A stretch of DNA of 64,000 nt from Burkholderia sp. HI2500. GTDB taxonomy: Bacteria > Pseudomonadota > Gammaproteobacteria > Burkholderiales > Burkholderiaceae. Below are positions 8,038-17,167 of the stretch, piece after piece. The notes beneath the pieces are model-generated. The model did not search any database. It worked only from the letters and a program-made list of their open reading frames with translations, and was not told the origin of the DNA. The position numbers and the translations under genes are program-made. The DNA lies in contig NZ_NKFL01000006.1 of NCBI RefSeq assembly GCF_002223055.1, forward strand, positions 2,852,001 to 2,916,000. The letters are read 5' to 3'. How positions within the stretch are numbered: position 1 is the stretch's first letter; every line of letters begins with the position of its first letter.

Positions 8038-10587
8038 ATGGCAGATGAACTGAAAAGTCACTTGTCCGTCGACGGATATGTGACCGGGGTTAAATTTCGC
8101 TCTCCTTTGAACGTCATTCGAGAGCCTGCTCCGCAGCGGGCAGATCGAGGGGCGCATGGAGCTCGCCTGCTGAAGCAAATAGAGGAGCTCGGTGGCGAAA
8201 TAGAAGAATTGGAAGATTTGCGGGAGCAACTTGGCCTCCCACTGCGCCGAGGGATTCGCATCGCCATTGAAGTCAAGCCACGCAACGCTTTTGACTACGG
8301 CACGGTTGAATGGGCAAAGGATGGTATCCAGCTTTCAGCCGTGATCTCTCATGACGACCATGACGTTGTCGTGTTGCACGTGCCGGATGGGAAGCTTTCA
8401 GCATTTGTTAAGCGTATTACTGAATATATTCACGAGAACAATAAGAAAAGCGGCAAGCCAAAGAATGCATCTCTAGTCAATGCGATTGAAAACATCCGAC
8501 GTGCTGCATTTTCTGAACTCTGGACTGACGTGTCGAGTCCGCCCGAAGATGACGAGAATCACTGGTTCCAAGTCTGGTTACGACACTCTGCTGGGAAAGC
8601 CGACGCTGTGGTCTCGGACTTCAGAGCAGAAGCGGCGAAGGTAGGAATTGACGTTTCGAAAGGATATGTTCAGTTTCTCGGACGCCTTGTCGTCGCCGCT
8701 TATGGAAATCGGCTTGCCTTCCAAAAGGCAGTTGAACTTCTCGATCTGATCGCAGAAATACGGTTCGTTGAGCCGAATGCTGAGTTCTTCATCGGGGAAC
8801 TCACTCCTAGCGAACAAGCCGACTGGATTCTCGACCTGGTCGAACGCACGACGGTCGGCGACGATGACGCTCCCCATGTATGCATTCTGGATACGGGGGT
8901 GAACAATGGGCATCCGCTGCTTGAACATGCGCTCTACACGCAGGATATGCATACGTACCATCCAAATTGGCCGAAGCACGACGCTGACAGTCACGGTAGC
9001 GAGATGGCGGGTATTGCGCTCTACGGCAACTTGTCAGCAGTTCTCAATTCGACAGAGCACGTGACGCTACCGCATCGGCTTGAGTCGGTAAAGATTCTCC
9101 CACCTGACGGAGAGAACTCACCAAAGCTTTGGGGCGCTGTCACCCTTGACTCCGTTAGCCGCGTCGAAGTCGCAAATGCCAATCGCACTCGGGTGTTCGC
9201 GATGATGACAACCTCCGTGGGTCACGTTGAGGGCAATCCATCTGAATGGTCCGCGACCATCGACCAGTTAGCTTTCGGTCGTGCGGTATTAGACGTGCCG
9301 GCGCTGAAGGCGATATTTAAAGCCAAAGGAAAAGTTGAGGAAAGTCCACGCGTCCCGCGACTCTTTGTTCTCTCCGCAGGCAACGTAGATTGGCCGGAGT
9401 GGGCTGAGTATCCGAACGTGAATGCTAAAAGCCCGGTTCAGAATCCTGCGCAGGCTTGGAACGCCTTGACTGTTGGAGCATGTACCGATCTTGTTGAGAT
9501 CGATACCAAGAAGCACAATGGGCACACGGTAATTGCCGAACGTGGCCTCCTTTCGCCGTCGTCCACTACGTCGATGATTTGGGCCGGTTCTGCTTGGCCA
9601 TTCAAGCCTGACGTCGTTGCAGAGGGAGGTAATGGCTCGTTCGACAGTCTCGGCATGGTCGATATCGGACCGGAATCTTTGCGGGTCTTGACCACATCGA
9701 ACACGCCTCTTGATGAGCCGTTCATCACGTCAGGTGACACAAGCGGTGCCACGGCAGAGGTTGCAAGAATTTGCGCTCATTTGCGTGCCCGCTATCCGGC
9801 CTACTGGCCCGAAACCATTCGTGCGCTTGTCGTCCACGGCGCCAGGTACACACCTGCCATGCGCGCAACTTTGCCGGTGAATCTAAAGAAGGAGGACAAG
9901 GAGCAACTGCTACGCACGTTCGGCTACGGAATGGTTAGCCTTGATCAATCCGAGTTCTCGACAATCCACCGCCCGACGCTTGTTATCCAGCGGGAATTTA
10001 ACCCATACGTGCGAGGCGATAAGTCCATCACACTCGGTGACATGCAGTTGCACGAACTGCCGTGGCCGGCGAGTGAGCTTCGCGCGCTTGGCGAAACTCA
10101 AGTTGAATTGCGCATCACGCTATCGTACTTTGTCGAACCGAACCCGAGTTCGCGCGGCTGGCAAAGCAAGTTTCGGTACCAGTCGCACGCGTTACGATTT
10201 GCAGTAAAGGCTGCTACAGAAGACGCTAGCGAATTCCGCAAGCGGATCAACAAGGTTGAGCGGATGGAGGGCGAGGCAGGATTCACTGACCCGGATTCCA
10301 GTCAGTGGTTGTATGGTCATCAACTTCGCTCGCGGGGCTCATTGCATTCGGATGTCTGGACTGGAACTGCGGCGCAGCTTGCTTCGAAATCGCATGTGGC
10401 GGTCTTTGCGGTTGGGGGATGGTGGAAAGATTGGGAGCAACTGAAGCAATGGAAACAGAAGGCCAGATACGGCCTCGTCATATCACTTCGGGTTGCAGAC
10501 ACTATCGATACCGATATTTACACACCGATTGCCGCACTTATCGAGCAAGGGATCGAGATTGATATTAATCTGGACGACCTTCTTTGA
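8038..10587 (+). CDS. Large cytoplasmic S8 (subtilisin-like) serine peptidase
   Basis: An 849-aa protein with no signal peptide. Residues 1-270 are an uncharacterised N-terminal region with a charged helical stretch (about 43-62). The peptidase domain then carries the subtilase triad: Asp285 in CILDTGV, His319 in DSHGSEMAG and Ser569 in DTSGATAE, with oxyanion Asn449 in SAGNVDW. About 280 further residues follow the serine. Usual extracellular subtilases have a signal peptide and a shorter propeptide; absence of both, and pairing with an AAA+ ATPase, argue for an intracellular regulated protease. Such pairs recur in accessory islands and are suspected conflict or defence systems; the substrate is unknown. 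A purine-rich AGAGAGA site precedes the ATG. Confidence 0.88.
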   Translation: MADELKSHLSVDGYVTGVKFRSPLNVIREPAPQRADRGAHGARLLKQIEELGGEIEELEDLREQLGLPLRRGIRIAIEVKPRNAFDYGTVEWAKDGIQLSAVISHDDHDVVVLHVPDGKLSAFVKRITEYIHENNKKSGKPKNASLVNAIENIRRAAFSELWTDVSSPPEDDENHWFQVWLRHSAGKADAVVSDFRAEAAKVGIDVSKGYVQFLGRLVVAAYGNRLAFQKAVELLDLIAEIRFVEPNAEFFIGELTPSEQADWILDLVERTTVGDDDAPHVCILDTGVNNGHPLLEHALYTQDMHTYHPNWPKHDADSHGSEMAGIALYGNLSAVLNSTEHVTLPHRLESVKILPPDGENSPKLWGAVTLDSVSRVEVANANRTRVFAMMTTSVGHVEGNPSEWSATIDQLAFGRAVLDVPALKAIFKAKGKVEESPRVPRLFVLSAGNVDWPEWAEYPNVNAKSPVQNPAQAWNALTVGACTDLVEIDTKKHNGHTVIAERGLLSPSSTTSMIWAGSAWPFKPDVVAEGGNGSFDSLGMVDIGPESLRVLTTSNTPLDEPFITSGDTSGATAEVARICAHLRARYPAYWPETIRALVVHGARYTPAMRATLPVNLKKEDKEQLLRTFGYGMVSLDQSEFSTIHRPTLVIQREFNPYVRGDKSITLGDMQLHELPWPASELRALGETQVELRITLSYFVEPNPSSRGWQSKFRYQSHALRFAVKAATEDASEFRKRINKVERMEGEAGFTDPDSSQWLYGHQLRSRGSLHSDVWTGTAAQLASKSHVAVFAVGGWWKDWEQLKQWKQKARYGLVISLRVADTIDTDIYTPIAALIEQGIEIDINLDDLL

Positions 10588-10693
10588 ACACGTCTCGAGC
10601 GTGCGTGGGGCTACCGCGCATAACGCATGCTCACAGGAAACTGAGCGGTTGACGTACTGGTAAGATGGCCCGCAATTCCATCCCGCCCGCACC

Positions 10694-11197
10694 ATGAGTT
10701 CCGCACCGACCAAAACCGCGAATCCGAAGAACGCCGCGAAGAACGCCGCCCGCGCGACGGGCGACAAGCCGAAGGCGCGCGTGCAGCAGCGCCTGACCTA
10801 CGTGATCGGCGGTCTCGACCGGCTGCTGCGTCGCCACATGACCGACGCGCTCGCCCCGCTTGGCATCACGCTCGCGCAATACACGGCGCTGTCGGTGCTC
10901 GAGGCGCGCGGCGCATCGTCGAACGCGCAACTGGCCGAGCGCTCGTGGATCACGCCGCAATCGGCGAACGAAGTGATGAGCGTGATGGCCGCCCGCGGCT
11001 TCGTCACGCGCGAAGCCGACCCGTCGCACGGCCGCATCATCCTGCTGACGCTGACCGACGAAGGCGCGGCGATGCTGCGTGAATGCGAAGCAGTCCTGCG
11101 CCCGCTCGAGACGCGCATGCTCGGCGACGTCTCCGCGGACACGGCCGCGGACGTGCAGCGCGCGCTCGAACTGTTCTCGCGCAACCTGCGCGGCTGA
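10694..11197 (+). CDS. MarR-family repressor of the ferulate genes
   Basis: A 167-aa winged-helix regulator with a lysine/alanine-rich N-terminal tail of about 30 residues and the MarR core after it; the wing segment is ADPSHGRIILLTLTDEG. It lies 221 nt upstream of the hydroxycinnamoyl-CoA hydratase-lyase gene on the same strand. Related proteins (FerR/FerC/CouR type) repress hydroxycinnamate catabolism and are released by feruloyl- or coumaroyl-CoA. The perfect palindromes at 11330-11350 and 15775-15789 are its probable operators. The effector is inferred from the neighbours. Confidence 0.85.
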   Translation: MSSAPTKTANPKNAAKNAARATGDKPKARVQQRLTYVIGGLDRLLRRHMTDALAPLGITLAQYTALSVLEARGASSNAQLAERSWITPQSANEVMSVMAARGFVTREADPSHGRIILLTLTDEGAAMLRECEAVLRPLETRMLGDVSADTAADVQRALELFSRNLRG

Positions 11198-11325
11198 CCC
11201 CCTTCCGAACCTTCATCGCGCCGGCCCGTGCGGGCCGCGTTCGCGTTGCCGGTCGCCTGACCGTTCCCCGATTCCGTCGCCTCCTGCCGCTTTCCGCTCC
11301 GGGTTTACACCGGCGCTCGTGCCGC

Positions 11326-11354
11326 TTGCAATATCAGGTAGCCTGATATTAAAT
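11326..11354 (+). promoter_or_regulatory. Promoter with MarR-type operator before ech
   Basis: The palindrome AATATCAGG-TAG-CCTGATATT occupies 11330-11350. A plausible -35 (TTGCAA, 11326-11331) and -10 (TTAAAT, 11349-11354) are 17 nt apart, so the operator fills the spacer and a bound repressor would exclude RNA polymerase. The core ATCAGG-N3-CCTGAT recurs at 15775-15789. The promoter position also rules out the in-frame ATG at 11353 as the ech start. Confidence 0.65.
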
Positions 11355-11418
11355 GAAGCCGTCCGCAGCAGGGATGCTGCGCACCGAATCGCACTGGAAA
11401 CGAACGACAGGAACCGAC

Positions 11419-12249
11419 ATGAGCAAGTACGACAACCGCTGGCAGACCGTTGAAGTGAACGTGGAGGCTGGCATCGCGTGGGTGACGTTGAATCGCCCCG
11501 AGAAGCGCAACGCAATGAGCCCGACGCTGAACCGGGAGATGCTGGAAGTCCTCGACGCAGTCGAGTTCGACGACGAGGCGAAGGTGCTGGTGCTGACCGG
11601 CGCGGGCGCCGCGTGGACGGCCGGCATGGATCTGAAGGAGTACTTCCGCGAGATCGACGGCGGCTCCGACGCACTGCAGGAAAAAGTGCGCCGCGACGCA
11701 TCGGAATGGCAATGGCGTCGCCTGCGGATGTACAACAAGCCGACGATCGCAATGGTGAACGGCTGGTGCTTCGGCGGCGGGTTCTCGCCGCTCGTCGCGT
11801 GCGACCTCGCGATCGCGGCCGACGAAGCCGTGTTCGGGCTGTCGGAGATCAACTGGGGCATCCCGCCCGGCAACCTCGTCAGCAAGGCGATGGCCGACAC
11901 GGTCGGGCACCGCCGCGCGCTGCACTACATCATGACCGGCGACACGTTCACCGGCGTGGAAGCTGCCGACATGGGCCTCGTGAACAACAGCGTGCCGCTG
12001 GCCGAACTGCGTGGCGCGACGATCGCGCTTGCGGCGCGGCTGATGGACAAGAACCCGGTCGTGCTGCGTGCGGCAAAACACGGCTTCAAGCGCTCACGCG
12101 AACTCACGTGGGAGCAGTGCGAGGATTACCTGTACGCGAAGCTCGACCAGGCGCAGCTGCGTGACCCGGAGCGCGGCCGCGAGCAGGGTCTGAAGCAGTT
12201 CCTCGACGACAAGACGATCAAGCCGGGCCTGCAGGCTTACAAGCGCTGA
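11419..12249 (+). CDS. ech: p-Hydroxycinnamoyl-CoA hydratase-lyase
   Basis: A 276-aa crotonase-fold enzyme that hydrates feruloyl-, caffeoyl- or p-coumaroyl-CoA and cleaves off acetyl-CoA to give vanillin or the matching benzaldehyde. Length equals that of the Pseudomonas fluorescens enzyme, and its key residues Tyr75, Ser123, Glu143 and Tyr239 are all present at the same numbers. The conserved NGWCFGGGFSPL segment is complete. The ATG at 11419 was preferred because it has an AGGA site and because the upstream in-frame ATG overlaps the promoter. It heads the ech-vdh-fcs operon. Confidence 0.95.
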   Translation: MSKYDNRWQTVEVNVEAGIAWVTLNRPEKRNAMSPTLNREMLEVLDAVEFDDEAKVLVLTGAGAAWTAGMDLKEYFREIDGGSDALQEKVRRDASEWQWRRLRMYNKPTIAMVNGWCFGGGFSPLVACDLAIAADEAVFGLSEINWGIPPGNLVSKAMADTVGHRRALHYIMTGDTFTGVEAADMGLVNNSVPLAELRGATIALAARLMDKNPVVLRAAKHGFKRSRELTWEQCEDYLYAKLDQAQLRDPERGREQGLKQFLDDKTIKPGLQAYKR

Positions 12250-12320
12250 CACAAGCGTCGACGCAGCCGCCGGCGTCCCCGCCGGCGTAATCGCAAGAGA
12301 CAGGCAAGGCAGGAGACGAC

Positions 12321-13769
12321 ATGACCGACAGACGGATGCTGATCGGCGGCGAGTGGTGCAACGCTCGCGACGGCCGCACTTTCGACCGATTCAACCCCGC
12401 GACGGGCGCGCTGGCGTTACGCGCGCCGGCGGCCGGCGTGGCCGACGCCGACGCGGCGATCGACGCCGCACACCGCGCGTTTCCCGCCTGGTCGGCGCTT
12501 GCGCCGACCGAGCGCCGCCGGCTGCTGCTGAAGGCGGCCGACCTGATGGACGCGCGCATCGACGCGTTCATCGCGACCGGCGTAGCCGAAACCGGCGCGA
12601 CGCCGGGCTGGATCGGCTTCAACGTGACGCTTGCGGCGAACATGCTGCGCGAGGCCGCGTCGATGACGACGCAGATCGCCGGCGACGTGATTCCGTCCGA
12701 CGTGCCCGGCAATCTCGCGCTCGCGATGCGCGTGCCGTGCGGCGTCGTGCTCGGCATCGCGCCGTGGAACGCGCCGGTGATCCTCGGCACGCGCGCGCTC
12801 GCGATGCCGCTCGCGTGCGGCAACACGGTCGTGCTGAAGGCATCCGAAGCGTGCCCCGGCGTGCATGCGCTGATCGGCGCGGTGCTGGACGAAGCGGGGC
12901 TCGGCGCGGGCGTGGTCAACGTGATCACGCACGCGGCGGCCGACGCACCCGAACTCGTCGAGCGGCTGATCGCGCATCCGCACGTCAAGCGCATCAACTT
13001 CACCGGCTCGACGCATGTCGGGCGCATCATCGCGCGCCATGCGGCGGCGCACCTGAAACCGGTGCTGCTCGAACTCGGCGGCAAGGCGCCCGTGCTCGTG
13101 CTGGATGATGCCGATCTCGACGCGGCCGTCGACGCGATCGCGTTCGGCGCATTCTTCAACCAGGGGCAGATCTGCATGTCGACCGAGCGCGTGATCGCGG
13201 CGCGGCCGATTGCAGACGCGCTCGTCGAACGCCTCGCCGCGAAGGCGCGCACGCTGGTCGCGGGCGATCCGCTGGCCGGCCATCCGCTCGGCACGATGGT
13301 CGACGCGGCGGCCGCCGCGCGTGCGGCGGCGCTCGTCGAGGATGCGCGGGCGCATGGCGCGAATTTGCCGCTCGGCTGTCGCGTCGAAGGTGCGACGATG
13401 CAGCCGGCGATCGTCGACGGCGTGACGCGCGACATGCGGCTGTATCGCGAGGAATCGTTCGCGCCGGTCGTCGCGATCCTGCGCGCGGACAGTGACGACG
13501 AAGCGGTCGCGCTCGCGAACGACAGCGAGTTCGGGCTGTCGGCGAGCGTGTTCAGCCGCGATGTCGCGCGCGCGATGGCGGTCGCGCGCCGGATCGAATC
13601 GGGGATCTGCCACATCAACGGCCCGACCGTGCACGACGAGGCGCAGATGCCGTTCGGCGGCACGAAGGCAAGCGGCTACGGCCGCTTCGGCAGCCGTGCA
13701 TCGATCGCCGAATTCACCGAGCTGCGCTGGATCACCGTGCAGACCACGCCGCGTCACTACCCGATATGA
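12321..13769 (+). CDS. vdh: Vanillin dehydrogenase, aldehyde dehydrogenase family
   Basis: A 482-aa NAD(P)-dependent aldehyde dehydrogenase that converts vanillin to vanillate, the product of the upstream lyase. The catalytic Cys285 is in GQICMST and the general base Glu251 in LELGGKAP; the cofactor region FTGSTHVG is present at about 227-234. Position between ech and fcs decides the substrate over other benzaldehydes. A GGCAGGAGAC ribosome site precedes the ATG. The last 4 nt overlap the fcs start (ATGA), so the two are translationally coupled. Confidence 0.92.
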   Translation: MTDRRMLIGGEWCNARDGRTFDRFNPATGALALRAPAAGVADADAAIDAAHRAFPAWSALAPTERRRLLLKAADLMDARIDAFIATGVAETGATPGWIGFNVTLAANMLREAASMTTQIAGDVIPSDVPGNLALAMRVPCGVVLGIAPWNAPVILGTRALAMPLACGNTVVLKASEACPGVHALIGAVLDEAGLGAGVVNVITHAAADAPELVERLIAHPHVKRINFTGSTHVGRIIARHAAAHLKPVLLELGGKAPVLVLDDADLDAAVDAIAFGAFFNQGQICMSTERVIAARPIADALVERLAAKARTLVAGDPLAGHPLGTMVDAAAAARAAALVEDARAHGANLPLGCRVEGATMQPAIVDGVTRDMRLYREESFAPVVAILRADSDDEAVALANDSEFGLSASVFSRDVARAMAVARRIESGICHINGPTVHDEAQMPFGGTKASGYGRFGSRASIAEFTELRWITVQTTPRHYPI

Positions 13770-15679
13770 GCGAGGCGACGATGAATGTAGCGAAGCCTCC
13801 GGGTGAGGCCGCACAAGATACCGGCGGCGTGCGTTATCGCGCGGCGGCCGTCGCCGTGGGCGCGGCCGAGATTCGTCGCGCGGAAAACGGCGCGTGGTAC
13901 CTGCGTTCGCGCGAACCGCTCGGCGACTACCCGACGCGCCTGACCGACTGCCTCGTGAACGGCGCGCAAGCACACCCCGATCGCGTGCTGGCCGCGAAGC
14001 GCGGCGACGACGGCCGCTGGATCGAGATCACCTACGCGCAGATGCTCGACCGCGCTCGCGCGCTCGGACAGGGCCTCGTCGATCTCGGGCTGTCGGCCGA
14101 GCGACCGCTCGCGGTGCTGTCCGGCAACGATCTCGAGCATCTGCAGTTGATGTTCGCGGCGATGCTGGCCGGCGTGCCGTATTCGCCGATCTCGCCCGCG
14201 TATTCGCTGGTGTCGACCGACTACGGCAAGCTGCGTCATACGCTCGGTGTGCTGAAGCCGGGTGCGGTGTTCGTCGCCGAGCGCGCGCCGTTCGCGCGTG
14301 CGCTCGACGCCGTGTTGCCGGCTGATGCGGCGCTGATCGTCGCACACGACGACGATGCCAGTGTCGACGCCGACGGAAAAGGCCGCGCGGTGCCACTCTC
14401 GCGCCTGCTCGCCACCCCCCCGCGCACGATCGACGCGATCCACGCGGCGATCGGCCCCGATCACCTCGCGAAGATCCTGTTCACGTCCGGATCGACGAAG
14501 CAGCCGAAGGCCGTGCCGACCACGCACCGGATGCTGTGCAGCAACCAGCAGATGCTGCGCCAGACGATGCCCGAACTGACACGCGAACCGCCGGTGCTGG
14601 TCGACTGGTTGCCGTGGAATCACACGTTCGGCGGCAGTCACAACCTCGGCATCGCGCTGTACAACGGCGGCACGCTGTATATCGACGACGGCCGCCCGAT
14701 GCCGGGCCGCTTCGACGAAACCGTGCGCAACCTGCGCGAGATCGCGCCGACGATCTACTTCAACGTGCCGAAAGGCTGGGAAGAACTGACGGCCGCGCTC
14801 GAACGCGATGCCGGGTTGCGCGACACGTTCTTCTCGCGCGTGAAGCTGTATTTCTTCGGCGGCGCGGGCCTGTCGCAGGCCGCGTGGGACCGGCTCGACC
14901 GCGTGACCGAAGCGCATTGCGGCGAGCGGATCCGGATCATGGCCGGCCTCGGGATGACGGAGGCGTCGCCGTCGTGCCTGTTCACGACGGGGCCGCTGAT
15001 GCGCGCCGGCTATATCGGGCTGCCCGCGCCCGGCTGCGACGCGAAGCTCGTGCCGTGCGGCGGCAAGCTCGAACTGCGTTTCAAGGGGCCGAACGTGATG
15101 CGCGGCTACTGGCACGCGGACGTCGATCCGCGCGACGTGTTCGACGACGAAGGCTATTACCGCAGCGGTGATGCGGGCGTGTTCGCCGATCCGGCGCGGC
15201 CGGAGCTCGGGCTGCTGTTCGACGGGCGGCTGACCGAGGATTTCAAGCTGAGCAGCGGCACCTTCGTCAGCGTCGGGCCATTGCGCGCGAACGCGGTGTC
15301 GAGCGGCGCGCCGTACGTGCAGGACGTGGTCGTCACCGGGATCAATCGCGACGACATCGGGCTGCTGGTGTTTCCGCGTGTCGACGCGTGCCGTGCGTTG
15401 GCGGGGCTCGCCGCCGATGCTTCGGTGACCGACGTGCTGCGCGCGCCGGCCGTGCGCGCGGTGTTCGAGCAATGGCTCGTCGAGCTGAACCGGCAGGCGA
15501 GCGGCGGTTCGACGTTCGTCGCGCGCATCCGGCTGATCGACACGCCGCCGTCGCTCGACCTCGGCGAAGTGACCGACAAGGGTTCGCTGAACCAGGCGGC
15601 CGTTCAGAAGCATCGCGCGGCGACGATCGACGCGCTGTACGACCCGGCGCGACGCGATCCTGACGTGATTTACGCGTAA
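13766..15679 (+). CDS. fcs: Feruloyl-CoA synthetase
   Basis: A 637-aa acyl-adenylate-forming ligase that activates ferulate (and p-coumarate or caffeate) to the CoA thioester, the first step of the pathway. The AMP-binding loop is [11 protein letters not shown], followed by the GLGMTEASP and YYRSGDAG signature regions. The ATG at 13766 overlaps the vdh stop; a second ATG 15 nt later is possible and would shorten the protein by 5 residues. Length agrees with bacterial Fcs. It completes the CoA-dependent, non-beta-oxidative route from ferulate to vanillate. Confidence 0.93.
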   Translation: MSEATMNVAKPPGEAAQDTGGVRYRAAAVAVGAAEIRRAENGAWYLRSREPLGDYPTRLTDCLVNGAQAHPDRVLAAKRGDDGRWIEITYAQMLDRARALGQGLVDLGLSAERPLAVLSGNDLEHLQLMFAAMLAGVPYSPISPAYSLVSTDYGKLRHTLGVLKPGAVFVAERAPFARALDAVLPADAALIVAHDDDASVDADGKGRAVPLSRLLATPPRTIDAIHAAIGPDHLAKILFTSGSTKQPKAVPTTHRMLCSNQQMLRQTMPELTREPPVLVDWLPWNHTFGGSHNLGIALYNGGTLYIDDGRPMPGRFDETVRNLREIAPTIYFNVPKGWEELTAALERDAGLRDTFFSRVKLYFFGGAGLSQAAWDRLDRVTEAHCGERIRIMAGLGMTEASPSCLFTTGPLMRAGYIGLPAPGCDAKLVPCGGKLELRFKGPNVMRGYWHADVDPRDVFDDEGYYRSGDAGVFADPARPELGLLFDGRLTEDFKLSSGTFVSVGPLRANAVSSGAPYVQDVVVTGINRDDIGLLVFPRVDACRALAGLAADASVTDVLRAPAVRAVFEQWLVELNRQASGGSTFVARIRLIDTPPSLDLGEVTDKGSLNQAAVQKHRAATIDALYDPARRDPDVIYA

Positions 15680-15774
15680 GCAGCACGCGCGAGCAGTAAG
15701 CAGCAGTAAGCATCAACAAGCACGCACAACGACCGGCCGGCCACGACACCGGCAGGCATGCTTGCGGCCAGTGA

Positions 15775-15789
15775 ATCAGGCTGCCTGAT
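15775..15789. promoter_or_regulatory. Second MarR-type operator, before the MFS gene
   Basis: The perfect palindrome ATCAGGC-T-GCCTGAT matches the core of the ech operator (ATCAGG-N3-CCTGAT). It lies 111 nt upstream of the transporter start, in the 221-nt gap after fcs, and suggests that the uptake genes form a second transcription unit under the same repressor. Confidence 0.6.
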
Positions 15790-15900
15790 AAAGGCGGCCG
15801 TTCAGACGACACCTCGCGCGCCGCTTCGCCACTGGCCGGCGACGGCGCGCGGTGGCCGTTGCATGGTCGACCGATTACAAGACATGGGACTGGAGACACG

Positions 15901-17106
15901 ATGAACACCTACGTAGCGGAAAAATCCACGGTCGCGACCACGCTCGCGCTGTGTTTCGCGATCGCACTTCTCGAAGGACTCGACCTGCAGTCGGTCGGCG
16001 TCGCCGCGCCGCGCATGGCGCGCGAATTCGGGCTGAGCGTGTCGCAGATGGGTATCGCGTTCAGCGCGGGCACCTTCGGGCTGTTGCCGGGCGCGATGCT
16101 CGGCGGGCGGCTCGCCGACCGGATCGGCCGCAAGCGCGTGCTGATCGCATCGGTCGTGCTGTTCGGGCTGCTGTCGATCGCCACCGCGCAGGTATCGACG
16201 TTCGCGATGCTCGTCGTCGTGCGCGTGCTGACCGGCATCGGCCTCGGCGGCGCGATGCCGAACCTGATCGCGCTGTCGTCCGAAGCGGTCGAGCCGCGCT
16301 CGCGCAGCAGCGCGGTGGCCACGATGTACTGCGGGATCCCGTTCGGCGGCGTGATCGCGTCGGTGATCGGCGTGCTGCTCGCGGGCGACACCGAATGGCG
16401 GCACATCTTCTACGTCGGCGGCGTGGGGCCGCTGCTGCTCGTGCCGCTGCTCGTGTGGTTCCTGCCGGAATCGCGTGCGTATCTCGACGTCGCCGGCACG
16501 CCGGCCGCGCGCACCAGCGTCGCACGCACGCTGTTCGGCGACGGCCGCACCACATCGACGGTCGCGCTGTGGGTCAGCTACTTCTGCACGCTGATCGTCC
16601 TGTACTTCCTGCTGAACTGGCTGCCGTCGCTGATGGCCTCGCGCGGGCTCGATCGCGCACACGTCGGCCTCGTGCAGATCGCGTTCAACGTCGGCGCGGG
16701 GCTCGGCGCGCTCGGCATCGGTGCGGCACTCGACCGGATGCGCGCGTCGCGCGTGGTCGGCGGCATGTACGTGGGGATCGTGCTGTCGCTCGCCGCGCTC
16801 GCGGCGGCGCCCGGTTTCGCGTCGCTCGCGGCCGCCGCGTTCGCGGCCGGGATGTTCGTCGTCGGCGGGCAGTCGGTGCTGTATGCGCTCGCGGCGATCT
16901 ACTACCCGACCGCGATGCGCGGCACGGGTGTCGGCGCGGCGGTGGCAGTCGGCCGGCTCGGTTCCGTCGTCGGGCCGCTCGCGGCCGCGACGCTGCTGGC
17001 CGCCGGCCGCAGCGCGCCGGTCGTGATCGGCGCGAGCATTCCCGTCACGCTCGTCGCGGCCTTCGCTGCATTCGTGCTGATTCGCCGCCCGCAAGCCGGC
17101 GACTGA
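15901..17106 (+). CDS. MFS aromatic-acid:H+ symporter, probable ferulate importer
   Basis: A 401-aa major facilitator protein with 12 expected membrane spans, of the aromatic acid:H+ symporter group. The group's first-span acidic motif (ALLEGLDLQSVGVAAP) and the loop 2-3 motif GGRLADRIGRKRVL are clear. The start at 15901 was chosen because it follows CTGGAGACACG; an upstream in-frame extension adds a non-hydrophobic tail. Linked to the ferulate genes by order and by the shared operator at 15775-15789, so hydroxycinnamate import is the best guess; related members carry hydroxyphenylpropionate or benzoates. Confidence 0.85.
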   Translation: MNTYVAEKSTVATTLALCFAIALLEGLDLQSVGVAAPRMAREFGLSVSQMGIAFSAGTFGLLPGAMLGGRLADRIGRKRVLIASVVLFGLLSIATAQVSTFAMLVVVRVLTGIGLGGAMPNLIALSSEAVEPRSRSSAVATMYCGIPFGGVIASVIGVLLAGDTEWRHIFYVGGVGPLLLVPLLVWFLPESRAYLDVAGTPAARTSVARTLFGDGRTTSTVALWVSYFCTLIVLYFLLNWLPSLMASRGLDRAHVGLVQIAFNVGAGLGALGIGAALDRMRASRVVGGMYVGIVLSLAALAAAPGFASLAAAAFAAGMFVVGGQSVLYALAAIYYPTAMRGTGVGAAVAVGRLGSVVGPLAAATLLAAGRSAPVVIGASIPVTLVAAFAAFVLIRRPQAGD

Positions 17107-17167
17107 TGGTTCGTTTTTTCAATGCGCGCCGTCAGAGCGCGCTTACTCAAGGTCTGGAGACGCAACG

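Noticed and set aside
6540..10640. Prophage or integrative element for the lower-GC cassette
   Set aside because: No integrase, tRNA, flanking direct repeat or transposase was seen at either end; only composition and gene content set it apart.
13757..15613. 618-codon leftward frame opposite fcs
   Set aside because: Antisense to a full-length feruloyl-CoA synthetase and lacks recognisable sequence.
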